A stretch of DNA of 64,000 nt from Bacillus sp. FJAT-44742 (GTDB taxonomy: Bacteria > Bacillota > Bacilli > Bacillales > Marinococcaceae). Below the pieces are notes generated by a model. It searched no databases. It was not told the DNA's origin and saw only the letters and a program-made list of their open reading frames with translations. The stretch lies in contig NZ_KZ454936.1 in assembly GCF_002797315.1 (NCBI RefSeq), positions 2,303,645-2,367,644 of the forward strand, given 5' to 3'. Below are positions 17,557 to 26,900 of this stretch, piece after piece; position 1 is the first letter of the stretch, and every line of letters starts with the position of its first letter. The position numbers and the translations under genes are program-made.

Positions 17557-18801
17557 CTACTCTTCAAAGCGTTTAAATGCAATTGTAGCATTGTGGCCGC
17601 CAAAGCCTAAAGAGTTACTAAGTGCAGCTTCTATGTCCTGCTTACGGCTTTCATTGGGCACATAATCCAAATCACAATCAGGATCTGGTGTGTCATAATT
17701 AATTGTTGGAGGGATAATTCCGTCTTTAATTGCTTTAATCGTAAAAATAGCTTCTATGCCTCCGGCTGCTCCTAAAAGATGCCCGGTCATTGACTTGGTA
17801 GAGCTCACTGCAAGGTTATAAGCGTGGTCGCCAAACACTTGTTTAAGGGCCATAGTTTCAAATTTATCATTATAAGGAGTACTGGTTCCATGGGCATTCA
17901 TATACTGGAATTGCTCGGGTTTTAAACCTGAATCATTAATTGCCTGAGTCATTGCCCGGGCACCGCCCTCTCCTTCCGGTGCAGGAGCCGTAATATGGTA
18001 TGCATCTCCTGTGGCCCCATAGCCGATGATTTCTGCATAAATTGGTGCTCCCCGCTTTTGGGCTGACTCTAACGACTCCAGGATGACAATACCTGCTCCT
18101 TCTCCCATGACAAATCCACTGCGGTCCTTATCAAAAGGACGGGAGGCAGTTTCTGCATCCTCACTTGTCGTTATAGCTTTCGCCGTACTAAACCCAGCAA
18201 CAGCCATGCTTGTAATTGGCGCTTCTGCTCCGCCTGTGATCATAATATCAGCATCGCCACGCTGAATAACCTTAAACGCATCTCCAATGGAGTTCGTCCC
18301 AGAAGCACACGCGGTTACTGTACAAGAATTAATTCCTTTGGCCCCTGTCACAATGGATACTTGTCCAGAAGCCATGTCTGGTATCATCATCGGCACAAAA
18401 AACGGGCTGACTCTGCGGTATCCCTTTTTTTGAAAAAGCCTGAACTGCTGTTCATATGTTTCCATACCGCCAATGCCTGACCCAATCCATACGCCTGTTC
18501 TTCCTGCGATTTCCTCCGTAATTTCAAGGTTGGCATCTTTAAGAGCCATCAAAGAAGAAGCTACAGCAAACTGAGTGAATCGGTCCATCTTTCTCGCTTC
18601 TTTTTTATCCATGAAAGCGCCTGGGTCAAAGTCTTTTACTTCGGCAGCTATTTTCATTGGAAAATCATTTTTGTCCAAACGAGTCAATTCTCCGACACCA
18701 GATTTTCCAGCTGTAATGTTCTCCCACGTTGTTTCTAAATCATTTCCCATTGGATTAACAGTTCCCATTCCAGTAATCACTACACGAGGGGTATCGCTCA
18801 T
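17557..18801 (-). CDS. fabF: Beta-ketoacyl-ACP synthase II
   Basis: 414-residue condensing enzyme for elongation of acyl-ACP with malonyl-ACP in type II fatty acid synthesis, cytosolic. The Cys-His-His triad is C165 ([11 protein letters not shown]), H304 ([11 protein letters not shown]) and H341 ([15 protein letters not shown]), with K336 also present. Length is standard. FabF is also the enzyme that adjusts cis-vaccenate content with temperature in several bacteria. The start at 18801 follows AAGGAGAGA. It lies downstream of fabH on the same strand, but 203 bases away rather than closely linked, and that gap has unusual secondary structure. Confidence 0.98.
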   Translation of the reverse strand: MSDTPRVVITGMGTVNPMGNDLETTWENITAGKSGVGELTRLDKNDFPMKIAAEVKDFDPGAFMDKKEARKMDRFTQFAVASSLMALKDANLEITEEIAGRTGVWIGSGIGGMETYEQQFRLFQKKGYRRVSPFFVPMMIPDMASGQVSIVTGAKGINSCTVTACASGTNSIGDAFKVIQRGDADIMITGGAEAPITSMAVAGFSTAKAITTSEDAETASRPFDKDRSGFVMGEGAGIVILESLESAQKRGAPIYAEIIGYGATGDAYHITAPAPEGEGGARAMTQAINDSGLKPEQFQYMNAHGTSTPYNDKFETMALKQVFGDHAYNLAVSSTKSMTGHLLGAAGGIEAIFTIKAIKDGIIPPTINYDTPDPDCDLDYVPNESRKQDIEAALSNSLGFGGHNATIAFKRFEE

Positions 18802-18880
18802 TCTTTTCTCTCTCCTTTACGTAGTGGCAAATTAAAAGTAAATTGCTTCGAGTATATCTGGTTACTTTTCATGTAATCAT

Positions 18881-18984
18881 GGTTGCAGTAAACGCGGCCT
18901 TTCAAACGCTCCCGCTGCCTTGCAACCCCAGAGACTTTTGTTCCTCCTTTACGCGGAGAAACCGAAAAGTCAGACCGCGTTCAC
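18881..18984 (-). ncRNA. Structured leader-like region between fabH and fabF (candidate)
   Basis: Four complementary pairs lie within about 100 bases. 18975-18984 pairs with 18888-18897 (CCGCGTT/AACGCGG core, one mismatch in ten), 18965-18971 with 18933-18939 (GACTTTT/AAAAGTC), 18955-18958 with 18944-18947 (CTCC/GGAG), and 18921-18927 with 18881-18887 (GGTTGCA/TGCAACC). In transcript order, helices one and four cross, which is a pseudoknot topology. ACGCGG also occurs at 18951-18956 and could compete for the same partner. It could be a regulatory leader of fabF, a small RNA or a relic of a mobile element. No known family recognised. Confidence 0.4.
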
Positions 18985-19004
18985 CCGTCCTCTTCTAAAG
19001 CTTT

Positions 19005-19940
19005 TTATTTTCCCCAGCGGATGGCCATGGCTCCCCAGACAAGCCCGGAACCAAAACCTACCATCACAACCAGATCATCTTCTTTTATTTTACCATTTTT
19101 CACTTCTTCAACCAGAGCAATTGGAATTGAAGAAGAAGATGTATTCCCGTATTTTTTAACGGTTACGGACATTTTTTCTTCCGGCAGGTCCAGTCGCTGG
19201 CGGGCAGCTTCCATTATTCTGATGTTTGCCTGATGAGGAATAAGAAAGTCCACATCATCCTTTGTAAGACCGGCTTTTTCAACGACCTTCATAGATGACT
19301 CACCCATCTGTCTTACGGCAAATTTAAATACTTCTCTTCCATTCATAGTAAGGTACGGATCCTGGTAAATGTGCATGGCACCTGCTCCATCAGCACCAAG
19401 GTCAAATGAAAGGATTCCCCGTCCTTCTGATACCGGTCCGAGAATGACTGCACCTGCTCCGTCACCAAATAAGACAGCTGTGTTTCTATCCTGCATGTCA
19501 ACAACCTTAGACAGCTTTTCAGCACCAATAACAAGCACATTCTCATAAGCTCCTGTTTGTATAAACTGCTGTCCGGTTGCCATTCCGTATATGAAGCCTG
19601 CACACGCAGCACTTACATCCATCGCTGATGCATTCTTTGCTCCAAGCCTTTCTTGAATCAACGCAGAAACAGACGGAAACGGGTAATCAGGTGTTACGGT
19701 TGCTACAAGAATCAAATCAAGTTTTTCTGCCGGAAGATCTGCATCCTCCAAAGCTTCTACAGCTGCGTGGTAACACATGTCAGATGTATCTATATCATCG
19801 TGGGCAAATACTCTTCTTTCGATCCCAGTTCTCGTTTTAATCCATTCATCGTTTGTATCTAGAACTTTCTCAAACTCTTTATTAGTTATTTCCCGTCCCT
19901 CAGTAAAGCTTCCTATACCTAAGATTCCGGCTTGCCTCAT
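19005..19940 (-). CDS. fabH: Beta-ketoacyl-ACP synthase III
   Basis: 311-residue initiating condensing enzyme that joins acetyl- or branched acyl-CoA to malonyl-ACP. The Cys-His-Asn triad is C113 ([14 protein letters not shown]), H236 ([10 protein letters not shown]) and N266 (KYGNTSSSS), and the C-terminal [17 protein letters not shown] is typical. The start at 19940 follows GGGGGGA. It heads the fabH-fabF unit, as in B. subtilis, where FapR represses it; a FapR-like palindrome lies about 90 bases upstream of the start. Confidence 0.97.
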   Translation of the reverse strand: MRQAGILGIGSFTEGREITNKEFEKVLDTNDEWIKTRTGIERRVFAHDDIDTSDMCYHAAVEALEDADLPAEKLDLILVATVTPDYPFPSVSALIQERLGAKNASAMDVSAACAGFIYGMATGQQFIQTGAYENVLVIGAEKLSKVVDMQDRNTAVLFGDGAGAVILGPVSEGRGILSFDLGADGAGAMHIYQDPYLTMNGREVFKFAVRQMGESSMKVVEKAGLTKDDVDFLIPHQANIRIMEAARQRLDLPEEKMSVTVKKYGNTSSSSIPIALVEEVKNGKIKEDDLVVMVGFGSGLVWGAMAIRWGK

Positions 19941-20028
19941 ACCTGTCCCCCCTATTTCTTTCCTACAGCTTGCTGGTTTTGTTCCTTATTTTTTATTATT
20001 TTACAGCTGCTATTATTATCACTAATTG

Positions 20029-20046
20029 TTATGACCTGGTTTTAAT
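20029..20046. promoter_or_regulatory. Candidate FapR operator upstream of fabH
   Basis: TTATGACCTGGTTTTAAT matches 13 of 18 positions of the FapR consensus half-site pattern (TTAGTACCTAGTCTTAAC). The surrounding region is AT-rich and lies where the fabH promoter should be. FapR represses fatty-acid synthesis genes and is released by malonyl-CoA. Confidence 0.45.
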
Positions 20047-20122
20047 TTTAGAGGATTTCTCATTTCTTGTCTACTAAGCACAGCTTGGTGTGATAAAGGT
20101 ATTGAGACAAAAGAGAGATATA

Positions 20123-20165
20123 CATAAAAAAAGAAGCTGTCATACTTGCTTCAACAGCTTCTTGA
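20123..20165 (-). terminator. Terminator of the Gly/Tyr/Pro-rich coat-like gene
   Basis: On the minus strand AAGAAGCTGT pairs with ACAGCTTCTT around a 13-base loop, followed by TTTTTTT. Confidence 0.9.
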
Positions 20166-20175
20166 TCTTCCGTTA

Positions 20176-20418
20176 TTAATAAAATGGACTTGACCCGTAG
20201 CCACCATATACCGGACCAAACTGCGGTCCATAGGATGGGCCGAATGAAGGACCGTAATGAGGACCATAAATTGGTCCATAAGATGGTCCGTAGCCTCCGT
20301 ATCCCCCACCATATCCTCCAAAGATTAACGGACTGACTGCTAAGCCTGCTAAAAATGGCAGTACCGGAAAGTATCGCTGAGACTCACTGCTGCTTCGATA
20401 AGGAACATATTGATACAT
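20176..20418 (-). CDS. Gly/Tyr/Pro-rich probable spore-coat protein
   Basis: 80 residues. A short head MYQYVPYRSSSESQRYFPVL and a hydrophobic patch PFLAGLAVSPLIFGG precede a low-complexity tail built from GGYG, then six repeats of a tetrapeptide close to YGPx (SYGP, IYGP, HYGP, SFGP, SYGP, QFGP). Such composition is common in spore-coat or exosporium proteins of bacilli, though no named family is certain. The start at 20418 follows AGGGAGGAAG; an upstream ATG at 20490 is unlikely. It stands alone, ended by a strong terminator. Confidence 0.65.
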   Translation of the reverse strand: MYQYVPYRSSSESQRYFPVLPFLAGLAVSPLIFGGYGGGYGGYGPSYGPIYGPHYGPSFGPSYGPQFGPVYGGYGSSPFY

Positions 20419-20758
20419 GAAACTTCCTCCCTCTCGCATTGTCACAACGTATTCTATGCCATATGCCCTTCTTCTGTGATAGGAAACCAACTAATAAACA
20501 TTACACTTTCTTGTATTCATACGTTGATTGATTGTGCAGACTATCGAGAGAGGGGAAAAATTCTTTCAAATGTAAATGTTAGAATCTCTGTGCTTCAGCT
20601 CATTTCACTTGATTACAGTGTCTTGCTTGCAGAGATAACATTAGGACAAAGCATTTGGTATACCGTCCTCATTTCTCTGCTGAACGCAGGTTAAAAGGCT
20701 GAAGGAAATAATCGATACTACTAGCCATTACAGCCGGGCAAAAACTATTACGAAATTT

Positions 20759-20790
20759 AAAAACCCTCTGGCGTAAGAACCAAAGGGGGC
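20759..20790 (-). terminator. Terminator of comZ
   Basis: On the minus strand CCCTTTGG pairs with CCAGAGGG (one G-U), followed by TTTTTAAATTT. Confidence 0.7.
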
Positions 20791-20795
20791 AGTTG

Positions 20796-20987
20796 TTATT
20801 CTTTTTCCTTCTTTCCATCTTCATATCCTAATTCGTATGCTTCTCCCATAACACTCATTAACAATTCAAGTGCTGGCTGAAGATCATGCATATCCAGTTC
20901 AATTCCCTTACTTTCAAGAAGACCTCTTCCTTCTTGCACGTGAGCCATTGCGATTTGCATAAATTTCATATTAAGTTCTTGATCCAT
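20796..20987 (-). CDS. comZ: ComZ, competence-related regulator
   Basis: 63-residue protein matching B. subtilis ComZ through MDQELNMKFMQIAMAHVQEGRGLLESKGIELDMHDLQPALELLMSVMGEAYELGYEDG. ComZ negatively affects expression of the comG operon (DNA-uptake pseudopilus). In B. subtilis it lies beside med; no med is seen here, so only the comZ half of that pair is kept. The start has a GAGGTGACATC ribosome site immediately upstream. Its own terminator follows. Confidence 0.9.
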   Translation of the reverse strand: MDQELNMKFMQIAMAHVQEGRGLLESKGIELDMHDLQPALELLMSVMGEAYELGYEDGKKEKE

Positions 20988-21123
20988 GATGTCACCTCAT
21001 TTACTGAAATGGTTGCCTCAAGCTTTATTCAAGCATTATCTCCCTTAATCGTCAAGTGAGTTTCATTAAATCAGTAGGGGTATGTACACAAATTAATTTC
21101 GTTTACTTAAAAAGTTCATTTTT

Positions 21124-21291
21124 TCATTGAGTGTTCTTTCTGTAGACCCATTCAGCTGCAAAAGCGAGGAGCAAGGCTGCCAGCACAGAAATTGTTTCGT
21201 TTAAGCCGAGTCCTTGAAAAAGCAGTAAAAATGAAAACAAAGCAACGACACAAAAAATGAAAGTGCCAAGAAGCAAGTGTCTTATTGCCAC
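21124..21291 (-). CDS. 55-residue membrane protein, two hydrophobic segments
   Basis: A GTG start at 21291, with TAGGAGGG 6 bases upstream, encodes a basic start MAIRHLL, a helix LGTFIFCVVALFSFLLLF, a short loop QGLGLNETIS, a second helix VLAALLLAFAAEWVY and the tail RKNTQ. The coding strand has no other interpretation, and both ribosome site and composition support it. Unknown family. Confidence 0.65.
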   Translation of the reverse strand: MAIRHLLLGTFIFCVVALFSFLLLFQGLGLNETISVLAALLLAFAAEWVYRKNTQ

Positions 21292-21373
21292 GTCCAACCC
21301 TCCTACGTCAACTCCAGTATCTTTGTTTTATTTCATACTATCACGAGAAGACACGTAAGAAAGGTATAAATTA

Positions 21374-21523
21374 TCAGCTTTCTTCTTTTTCTGGGGAATA
21401 AGGAAGAAAGTTTGCCCCAGACTCCTCGTAGTGCTGGGCTAACTCTTCTAGCCTTTTTACCCCGTGCAGAGTCAGATTACTTTCTGATTGTTCTTTTAAA
21501 GCTTTGTATTCTTCAAAAGACAT
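21374..21523 (-). CDS. 49-residue soluble protein of unknown function
   Basis: ATG at 21523, behind GAGGAGGCGATC, encodes an acidic helical peptide beginning MSFEEYKALKEQSESNLTLH and ending NFLPYSPEKEES. No family recognised. It sits in the run of small genes on the minus strand between argF and comZ. Confidence 0.6.
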   Translation of the reverse strand: MSFEEYKALKEQSESNLTLHGVKRLEELAQHYEESGANFLPYSPEKEES

Positions 21524-21693
21524 ATGATCGCCTCCTCTTTTCATCATACGCCTCAGAATGAATATTTATCCCCGCCTCCGATATTGTGCTGTAACATTCC
21601 CTCCATTTCGATAGTTTCTCATCGCATGCAAAAAAAGGCTGTTTCCCCCCGAGTGTTCACTTTGGTACAGGGGGGGAACAACCTGCTTATCTT

Positions 21694-22161
21694 TTAAAGA
21701 ATGTCAACAATTACGGCGATTGCCAATAATAGTTGAAGCATTAACTGGATATTTACCGCTACTTGTGTGTCAGTCGTTCTAATATCCACACCTCTTGAAT
21801 TTTCAACAATAGTTTTTTGATAATTTAACTGTTTTGTTTTTACTTTTTGGATAAGCTCCTGCGTGAATTCTGGAACCTCTGCATCGTCACCTATTGCTAT
21901 TGAAATGATCAAGATAATCGCAGCCTGGATACCTGCTTGCAGGCTGACTGCTGCTTTTGTATCTGTAGTACGGATTGTCACATCAGCTGAATCCTTTACC
22001 AGGATACACTCATCAGAAAGCTGAATTGTTTTATTATCAAATTGACCGCTTTGGGTCGCATCATCTTTCGCTAGCGGATGCTTAACATCATCTAATGCTC
22101 TCCATTCAGTTCTTTTTGTATCTTTATCTTTTATTCTGCATGCTCTGCATTTGCAACTCAA
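21694..22161 (-). CDS. Spore coat protein of the CotX/CotV family
   Basis: 155 residues with two copies of the CotX-type motif: VTIRTTDTKAAVSLQAGIQ followed by AAIILIISIAI (about residues 62-92), and VDIRTTDTQVAVNIQLMLQ followed by LLLAIAVIV (about residues 123-152). These amphipathic/hydrophobic blocks form insoluble outer coat material in B. subtilis (cotVWXYZ cluster). The N-terminus carries cysteines (MSCKCRACR), which could cross-link. The start is TTG at 22161, preceded by a perfect AGGAGGTG; the ATG codons further upstream lie before this ribosome site and are discarded. Probably transcribed in the mother cell by SigK-type control, which is inferred from the family. Confidence 0.85.
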   Translation of the reverse strand: MSCKCRACRIKDKDTKRTEWRALDDVKHPLAKDDATQSGQFDNKTIQLSDECILVKDSADVTIRTTDTKAAVSLQAGIQAAIILIISIAIGDDAEVPEFTQELIQKVKTKQLNYQKTIVENSRGVDIRTTDTQVAVNIQLMLQLLLAIAVIVDIL

Positions 22162-22244
22162 CGAAAACACCTCCTTGTTTATCTTCATTTTCATCATATG
22201 AGGCTTTTTACTGAAAGTTTGGACAAAGACCTTAGGTTATTCGT

Positions 22245-22478
22245 TTATTTTTTTCTTTTTTTAAGGTTTTGAGGCTTTTTATCGCCTTTTTCTTCCTCTT
22301 TCTCACTGACAACTACTTGCTTTTTAAGGAATTCATCAACCTCTTTTTGTAAACCAGTAACTACATTCCTAAGCTCGTTTTTTTCTTCATTAGAAAGATT
22401 TACTTTATCGGGTTCGATATTATATTTCTCCATTGTTTTTTTCACTAGAACTTCCATAAGTTTTTGATAGCTTTCCAA
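22245..22478 (-). CDS. Probable spore-coat protein, charged helical, CotW-like
   Basis: 77 residues, charged and helix-favouring: MESYQKLMEVLVKKTMEKYN, then EEKNELRNVVTGLQKEVDEF and a Lys-rich tail. The arrangement LSNEEKNELRNVVTGLQKEV resembles short proteins found beside CotX in coat clusters (CotW-type), but similarity is weak and the name is not assigned. The start has GGAGGGGGAGACAG. It lies directly upstream of the CotX-like gene on the same strand. Confidence 0.55.
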   Translation of the reverse strand: MESYQKLMEVLVKKTMEKYNIEPDKVNLSNEEKNELRNVVTGLQKEVDEFLKKQVVVSEKEEEKGDKKPQNLKKRKK

Positions 22479-22513
22479 CTGTCTCCCCCTCCTTTCACAG
22501 GCTTAGATGCTTT

Positions 22514-22591
22514 TTAACAATAAGCAGCACCGATAATGATCAGCAGGATAAACAGCACCACCAGAAGTGGAAATCCATAACCAGCATACAT
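22514..22591 (-). CDS. YjcZ-type tiny sporulation membrane protein
   Basis: A 25-residue peptide (MYAGYGFPLLVVLFILLIII then GAAYC) with AAAGGAGG 8 bases before the ATG. It fits the tiny transmembrane family of bacilli (YjcZ type), whose members begin with a G/Y-rich head and a single VLFILLIIIG helix and are made during sporulation. It is too short for standard gene calling. Confidence 0.85.
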   Translation of the reverse strand: MYAGYGFPLLVVLFILLIIIGAAYC

Positions 22592-22886
22592 CGCATAAAC
22601 CTCCTTTATTGCATGGGTTGCTATACTCTATGTAAAAATCCCAAAAGAGGTTGGACTGCCAACTAGATTAACAACAGAAATAGCCATGACTTTTCTAGTC
22701 ACAGCTATATACAATGCTAAATGATGAAGGATGTTGACCGATAACTACTTTGCCTCAGTTTGGTATCTAAATTTAGGCAATTCAGGTGAGGGGTATGAGA
22801 CGAAGGAGAAACGGGGTTATGATGTTGTTGCTTGATCGTTACATTTATAACATTAGGTTGTAATAAAAAAATAGGTTCTCCAAAAA

Positions 22887-22927
22887 AACAAAAAAACTGC
22901 GGTGAAACCAACGGTTCACCACAGCTT
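22887..22927 (-). terminator. Terminator of the arginine operon
   Basis: On the minus strand GCTGTGGTGAA pairs with TTCACCGCAGT (one G-U) around a 7-base loop, followed by TTTTTTTG. It lies 10 bases after argF. Confidence 0.9.
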
Positions 22928-22936
22928 TTCTTATCT

Positions 22937-23896
22937 TTACTTTATTGTTGCTGCAAGGATTGCTTTTTGGACGTGCAGACGGTTTTCCGCTTCATCGTAT
23001 ACCATAGATTGTGGCCCATCGATTACCTCTGCACTTACTTCTTCACCTCTATGAGCAGGCAGACAGTGCAGGAAGATGTAATCATCCTTTGCATTTTTTA
23101 CAAGATCACTGTTTACCTGAAATCCTTTAAAGGACTCTTCACGTCTTGTTTGTTCCTCTTCATACCCCATGCTTGCCCACACATCGGTGTAGATCACATC
23201 TGCATCTTTTACCGCTTCAACAGGATCCTTGGTCAACACAACCTTACTATTTGTCGAAGCTGCAATTGTTTCAACTTCTTTTACAACCTCTTTGTTTGGC
23301 TCATATCCAGATGGAGTTGCCACATATACATCCATTCCCATTTTTGCGCAGGCAATCATCCAGGAGTGAGCGACATTGTTACCGTCACCTACAAATGCCG
23401 TCTTTAAGCCTTTTAGAGTTTCTTTTTGCTCTTTGACTGTCAACAGATCCGCCAGCGCCTGGCACGGATGGTACCAATCAGTTAAGGCATTAATAACAGG
23501 TACATCAGCATGCTCAGCGAGTTCAGCCACTTTCTCATGAGAATTCGTCCGGACCATTATCGCATCAACATACCTAGAGAGCACTTTCGCCGTATCTTTG
23601 ATTGGCTCTCCTCTTCCAATTTGTAGATCGCGAGGGCTTAAAAACAGGGCATGCCCTCCTAATTGTGTCATTCCAACTTCAAAAGACACACGGGTTCTCG
23701 TGGAAGAATTTTCAAAGATCATTCCCAAAGATTTCCCTGCCAGCAGCTGAGGGCACTTTCCCTCTTTCTGCTGGGCTTTCAACTCTTCTGCTGACTGAAG
23801 CAGAGCATAAATCTCCTCTGGTGTAAAGTCCAGGAGTGTTAATACATCTCTACCTTGCAGAGAAGCAGCTTTTTTGTCTTGTACTTGCTGTTGCAT
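22937..23896 (-). CDS. argF: Ornithine carbamoyltransferase
   Basis: 319 residues. Joins carbamoyl phosphate and ornithine to citrulline; trimeric, cytosolic. The carbamoyl-phosphate-binding STRTR is at residues 65-69 (FENSSTRTRVSFEVG), with HPCQALADLLT near residue 145 and the ornithine-site HCLPAHRGEE near residue 280. Last gene of the seven-gene arginine operon, 15 bases after carB, supplied with carbamoyl phosphate by CarAB of the same transcript. Confidence 0.98.
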   Translation of the reverse strand: MQQQVQDKKAASLQGRDVLTLLDFTPEEIYALLQSAEELKAQQKEGKCPQLLAGKSLGMIFENSSTRTRVSFEVGMTQLGGHALFLSPRDLQIGRGEPIKDTAKVLSRYVDAIMVRTNSHEKVAELAEHADVPVINALTDWYHPCQALADLLTVKEQKETLKGLKTAFVGDGNNVAHSWMIACAKMGMDVYVATPSGYEPNKEVVKEVETIAASTNSKVVLTKDPVEAVKDADVIYTDVWASMGYEEEQTRREESFKGFQVNSDLVKNAKDDYIFLHCLPAHRGEEVSAEVIDGPQSMVYDEAENRLHVQKAILAATIK

Positions 23897-23911
23897 ATCT
23901 TCACTTCCTTT

Positions 23912-26900
23912 TTAAACTGTGGTAGAGACCGCAGATAACCATTCTTGAATGGAAGTTTCTTTACTTTTCTCTCCGTTCATGGCATCAACCATCACTTTTA
24001 ATGTGGACGGGTTCGTCACAATCGTCTTTCTGAATTTAAGAGAAGCCTGCCTGTATTCTTTTCCTGTTTGGTGGCCTCTTGGAGGAATGCTCACTAAGGC
24101 GACACTCTCTTCCCTTTGAATCCAATCCTGGAAATCCATTTGTGTTACACCATCTGCTGCTTTTTGGGCCGCTAGTGTATATCCTTGTTTCACAAGAGTC
24201 TGTAACGTCTCCTCGCATGCATCTTTCCACTCGGAGGCAATGTCGCAATAGACGATTCCCTTCTTTTTATACAAAAGGGGGATTTCACTTTCAGACCAGG
24301 CAAAAGCTTTATTAAACGCTTGTTCTGTGGTCTCTGCAATGCTGATAAGTTCTCCGGTTGACTTCATTTCTGCTTCCAGAATCGGGTCTAATCCAGCAAG
24401 CTTGTTATTAGAAAACACCGGCGCCTTTACTGTAAAGTATGGTGTTTCTTTTCCAAGTCCTGTATGACCACCAGTTACCTCTGTAACAGACTTGCCAAGA
24501 AGAAGACCAATGGTTGCCTCTATCATGTTAAATCCAGTAACCTTTGAAAGAATAGGCACTGTCCTTGAAGCACGCGGATTTATCTCAATGACAAACAGCT
24601 CATTGTTATCAAGTACAAATTGAATATTAAAAATCCCTTTAAAATCCATGCCTTTTGCAATGCTGCTTGCGATTTGAGCAACCTTCTCTTTTACATCTTC
24701 ACTCAAGGTAAAAGGAGGAGTTACCGCCATGGAATCACCGGAATGTACGCCGGCAGGCTCTACATGCTCAAACATTCCCGGGATATAAATATCTGTTCCA
24801 TCTGTTAAAACATCAATTTCCAGCTCTGTTCCAGGCATATAAGCATCTATAAGAATAGGAAATTCAATGTCATTCCCCTTTTGAGAGAGATATTCCGCTA
24901 ATTCCTTTTCATCTGAATGAATAGTCATCCCCTGGCCGCCAATGACATAGGAAGGACGAAGAAGAACAGGAAACCCTACTTCTGAAGCTTTCTGAATGAC
25001 ATCTTCTTTATCATAGCCTGTTACACCAGGAATGTGTCGCACGTTCACGTCGCTCATAAACTCATAAAATCTTCCCCGGTCTTCAAGCTGGTCAATGATA
25101 TCCGAAGTTGTTCCAAAGACATGCTGTCCCGCTTCTTCAAGTGCCTCTGTTAGTGAAATCCCTGTCTGGCCGCCAAGCTGTACGACGATTCCTTCTACAC
25201 CTTCAAGCTCTGCGACATGCAGAACGTCTTCAGATGTCAACGGGTCAAAATACAGGCGGTCTGCCATTTCATAATCTGTACTTACGGTCTCAGGGTTATT
25301 GTTCATGATAATTGCTTCATATCCAGCTTTTTGCACCGCTTTTGCTCCGTGAACAGAACAATAATCAAATTCAATTCCTTGCCCTATTCTGATTGGCCCG
25401 GAACCTACTATTAATATTTTTTTCTTTCCGGTGTTCACCTCTACATCGCTTTCTTTATACCAGCTTGAATAGTAATAAGCAGTAGAAGCTGTAAATTCAG
25501 CTGCACATGTATCAACCATGTGATAAGAAGGAAGGAGATCCAATTGTTTCCTTTTTTCATAAATTTCGCTGCTTTTTGTCTCCCACTGCCCGGCGAGCCA
25601 TTGGTCAGTGAAACCAGCTTTTTTGAGCTCCAAAAGAAGAGAAGGATCGACAGAACTCCAACCTATGTTCTGAACTTTCTTTTCTAAGGACACAAGATAT
25701 TCCCAATTTGATAAGAAAAAGAGATTAATTTGCGTTTCCTTATGAATCTCTTCAATTGAAACATCTCTTCTGATCAGCTCCATAATAATAAAGAACCGCT
25801 GATCATCCTGTCCTTTTAGTGCCGTCCAAAGGTCACTTATCGAAGCGTCCTGCAGACTTGGGAGACTGAGACCGTCGACCTTAAGTTCCAAGGAGCGGAC
25901 AGCCTTTTGAAGAGCCGATTCTAAATTTCGTTCAATGGCCATTACTTCACCAGTTGCTTTCATCTGCGTTCCAAGCTTTCTGTCAGCCTGCTTGAATTTA
26001 TCAAAAGGCCAGCGAGGAAACTTAAGAACAACATAGTCCAAGGCTGGTTCAAAGCTGGCATAAGTATGGCCTGTTACCGGGTTCAGCAGTTCATGAAGAT
26101 GATAACCCAGGCTGATTTTAGCAGCCATCCTTGCAATCGGATATCCAGTGGCTTTTGAAGCAAGGGCAGAAGAACGGCTTACCCGGGGATTTACTTCGAT
26201 TAAATAATATTGTTTGCTGTAAGGGTCCAGAGCAAACTGAATATTACAGCCGCCCACAATCCCCAATGCTCTGATTACTTTTAACGATGAGGCTCTAAGC
26301 ATCTGGTATTCGACATCGGTGAGTGTCTGGGAAGGTGCCACTACGATGGAATCTCCCGTGTGAACCCCAACCGGATCAATATTTTCCATATTACATACGG
26401 TAATGCATGTGTCATTGTCATCACGCATCACTTCATATTCAACTTCTTTAAAGCCGGCAATACTTTTCTCTACGAGGCACTGATGAATCGGACTTGCTTC
26501 CAATCCGCCTTCAATAATGTATAAAAGCTCCTCTTCATCTTGGGCGATGCCTCCTCCGCCCCCTCCAAGAGTATAAGCCGGGCGCACAATAATCGGATAG
26601 CCGACAGAGGCTGCAAATTTCAAAGCCTGCTCTTTGGTTTCAACGATTTCACTTTCAGGAACAGGCTCATCCAATTGCTTCATTAAATCCCGAAAGGCTT
26701 CCCGATCTTCCCCTTTGATAATGGATTCAATAGGCGTTCCAAGAAGCTCCACGTTATACTTGCTTAATATATCCTGCTTGTGCAAAGAAAGGGCTAGATT
26801 TAATCCTGTCTGTCCCCCGAGGGTTGCCAGCAGTCCATCAGGCTGTTCCTTTGCAATGATGTTCTCTACTGATTCTACAGTTAAAGGTTCAAAATAAACC

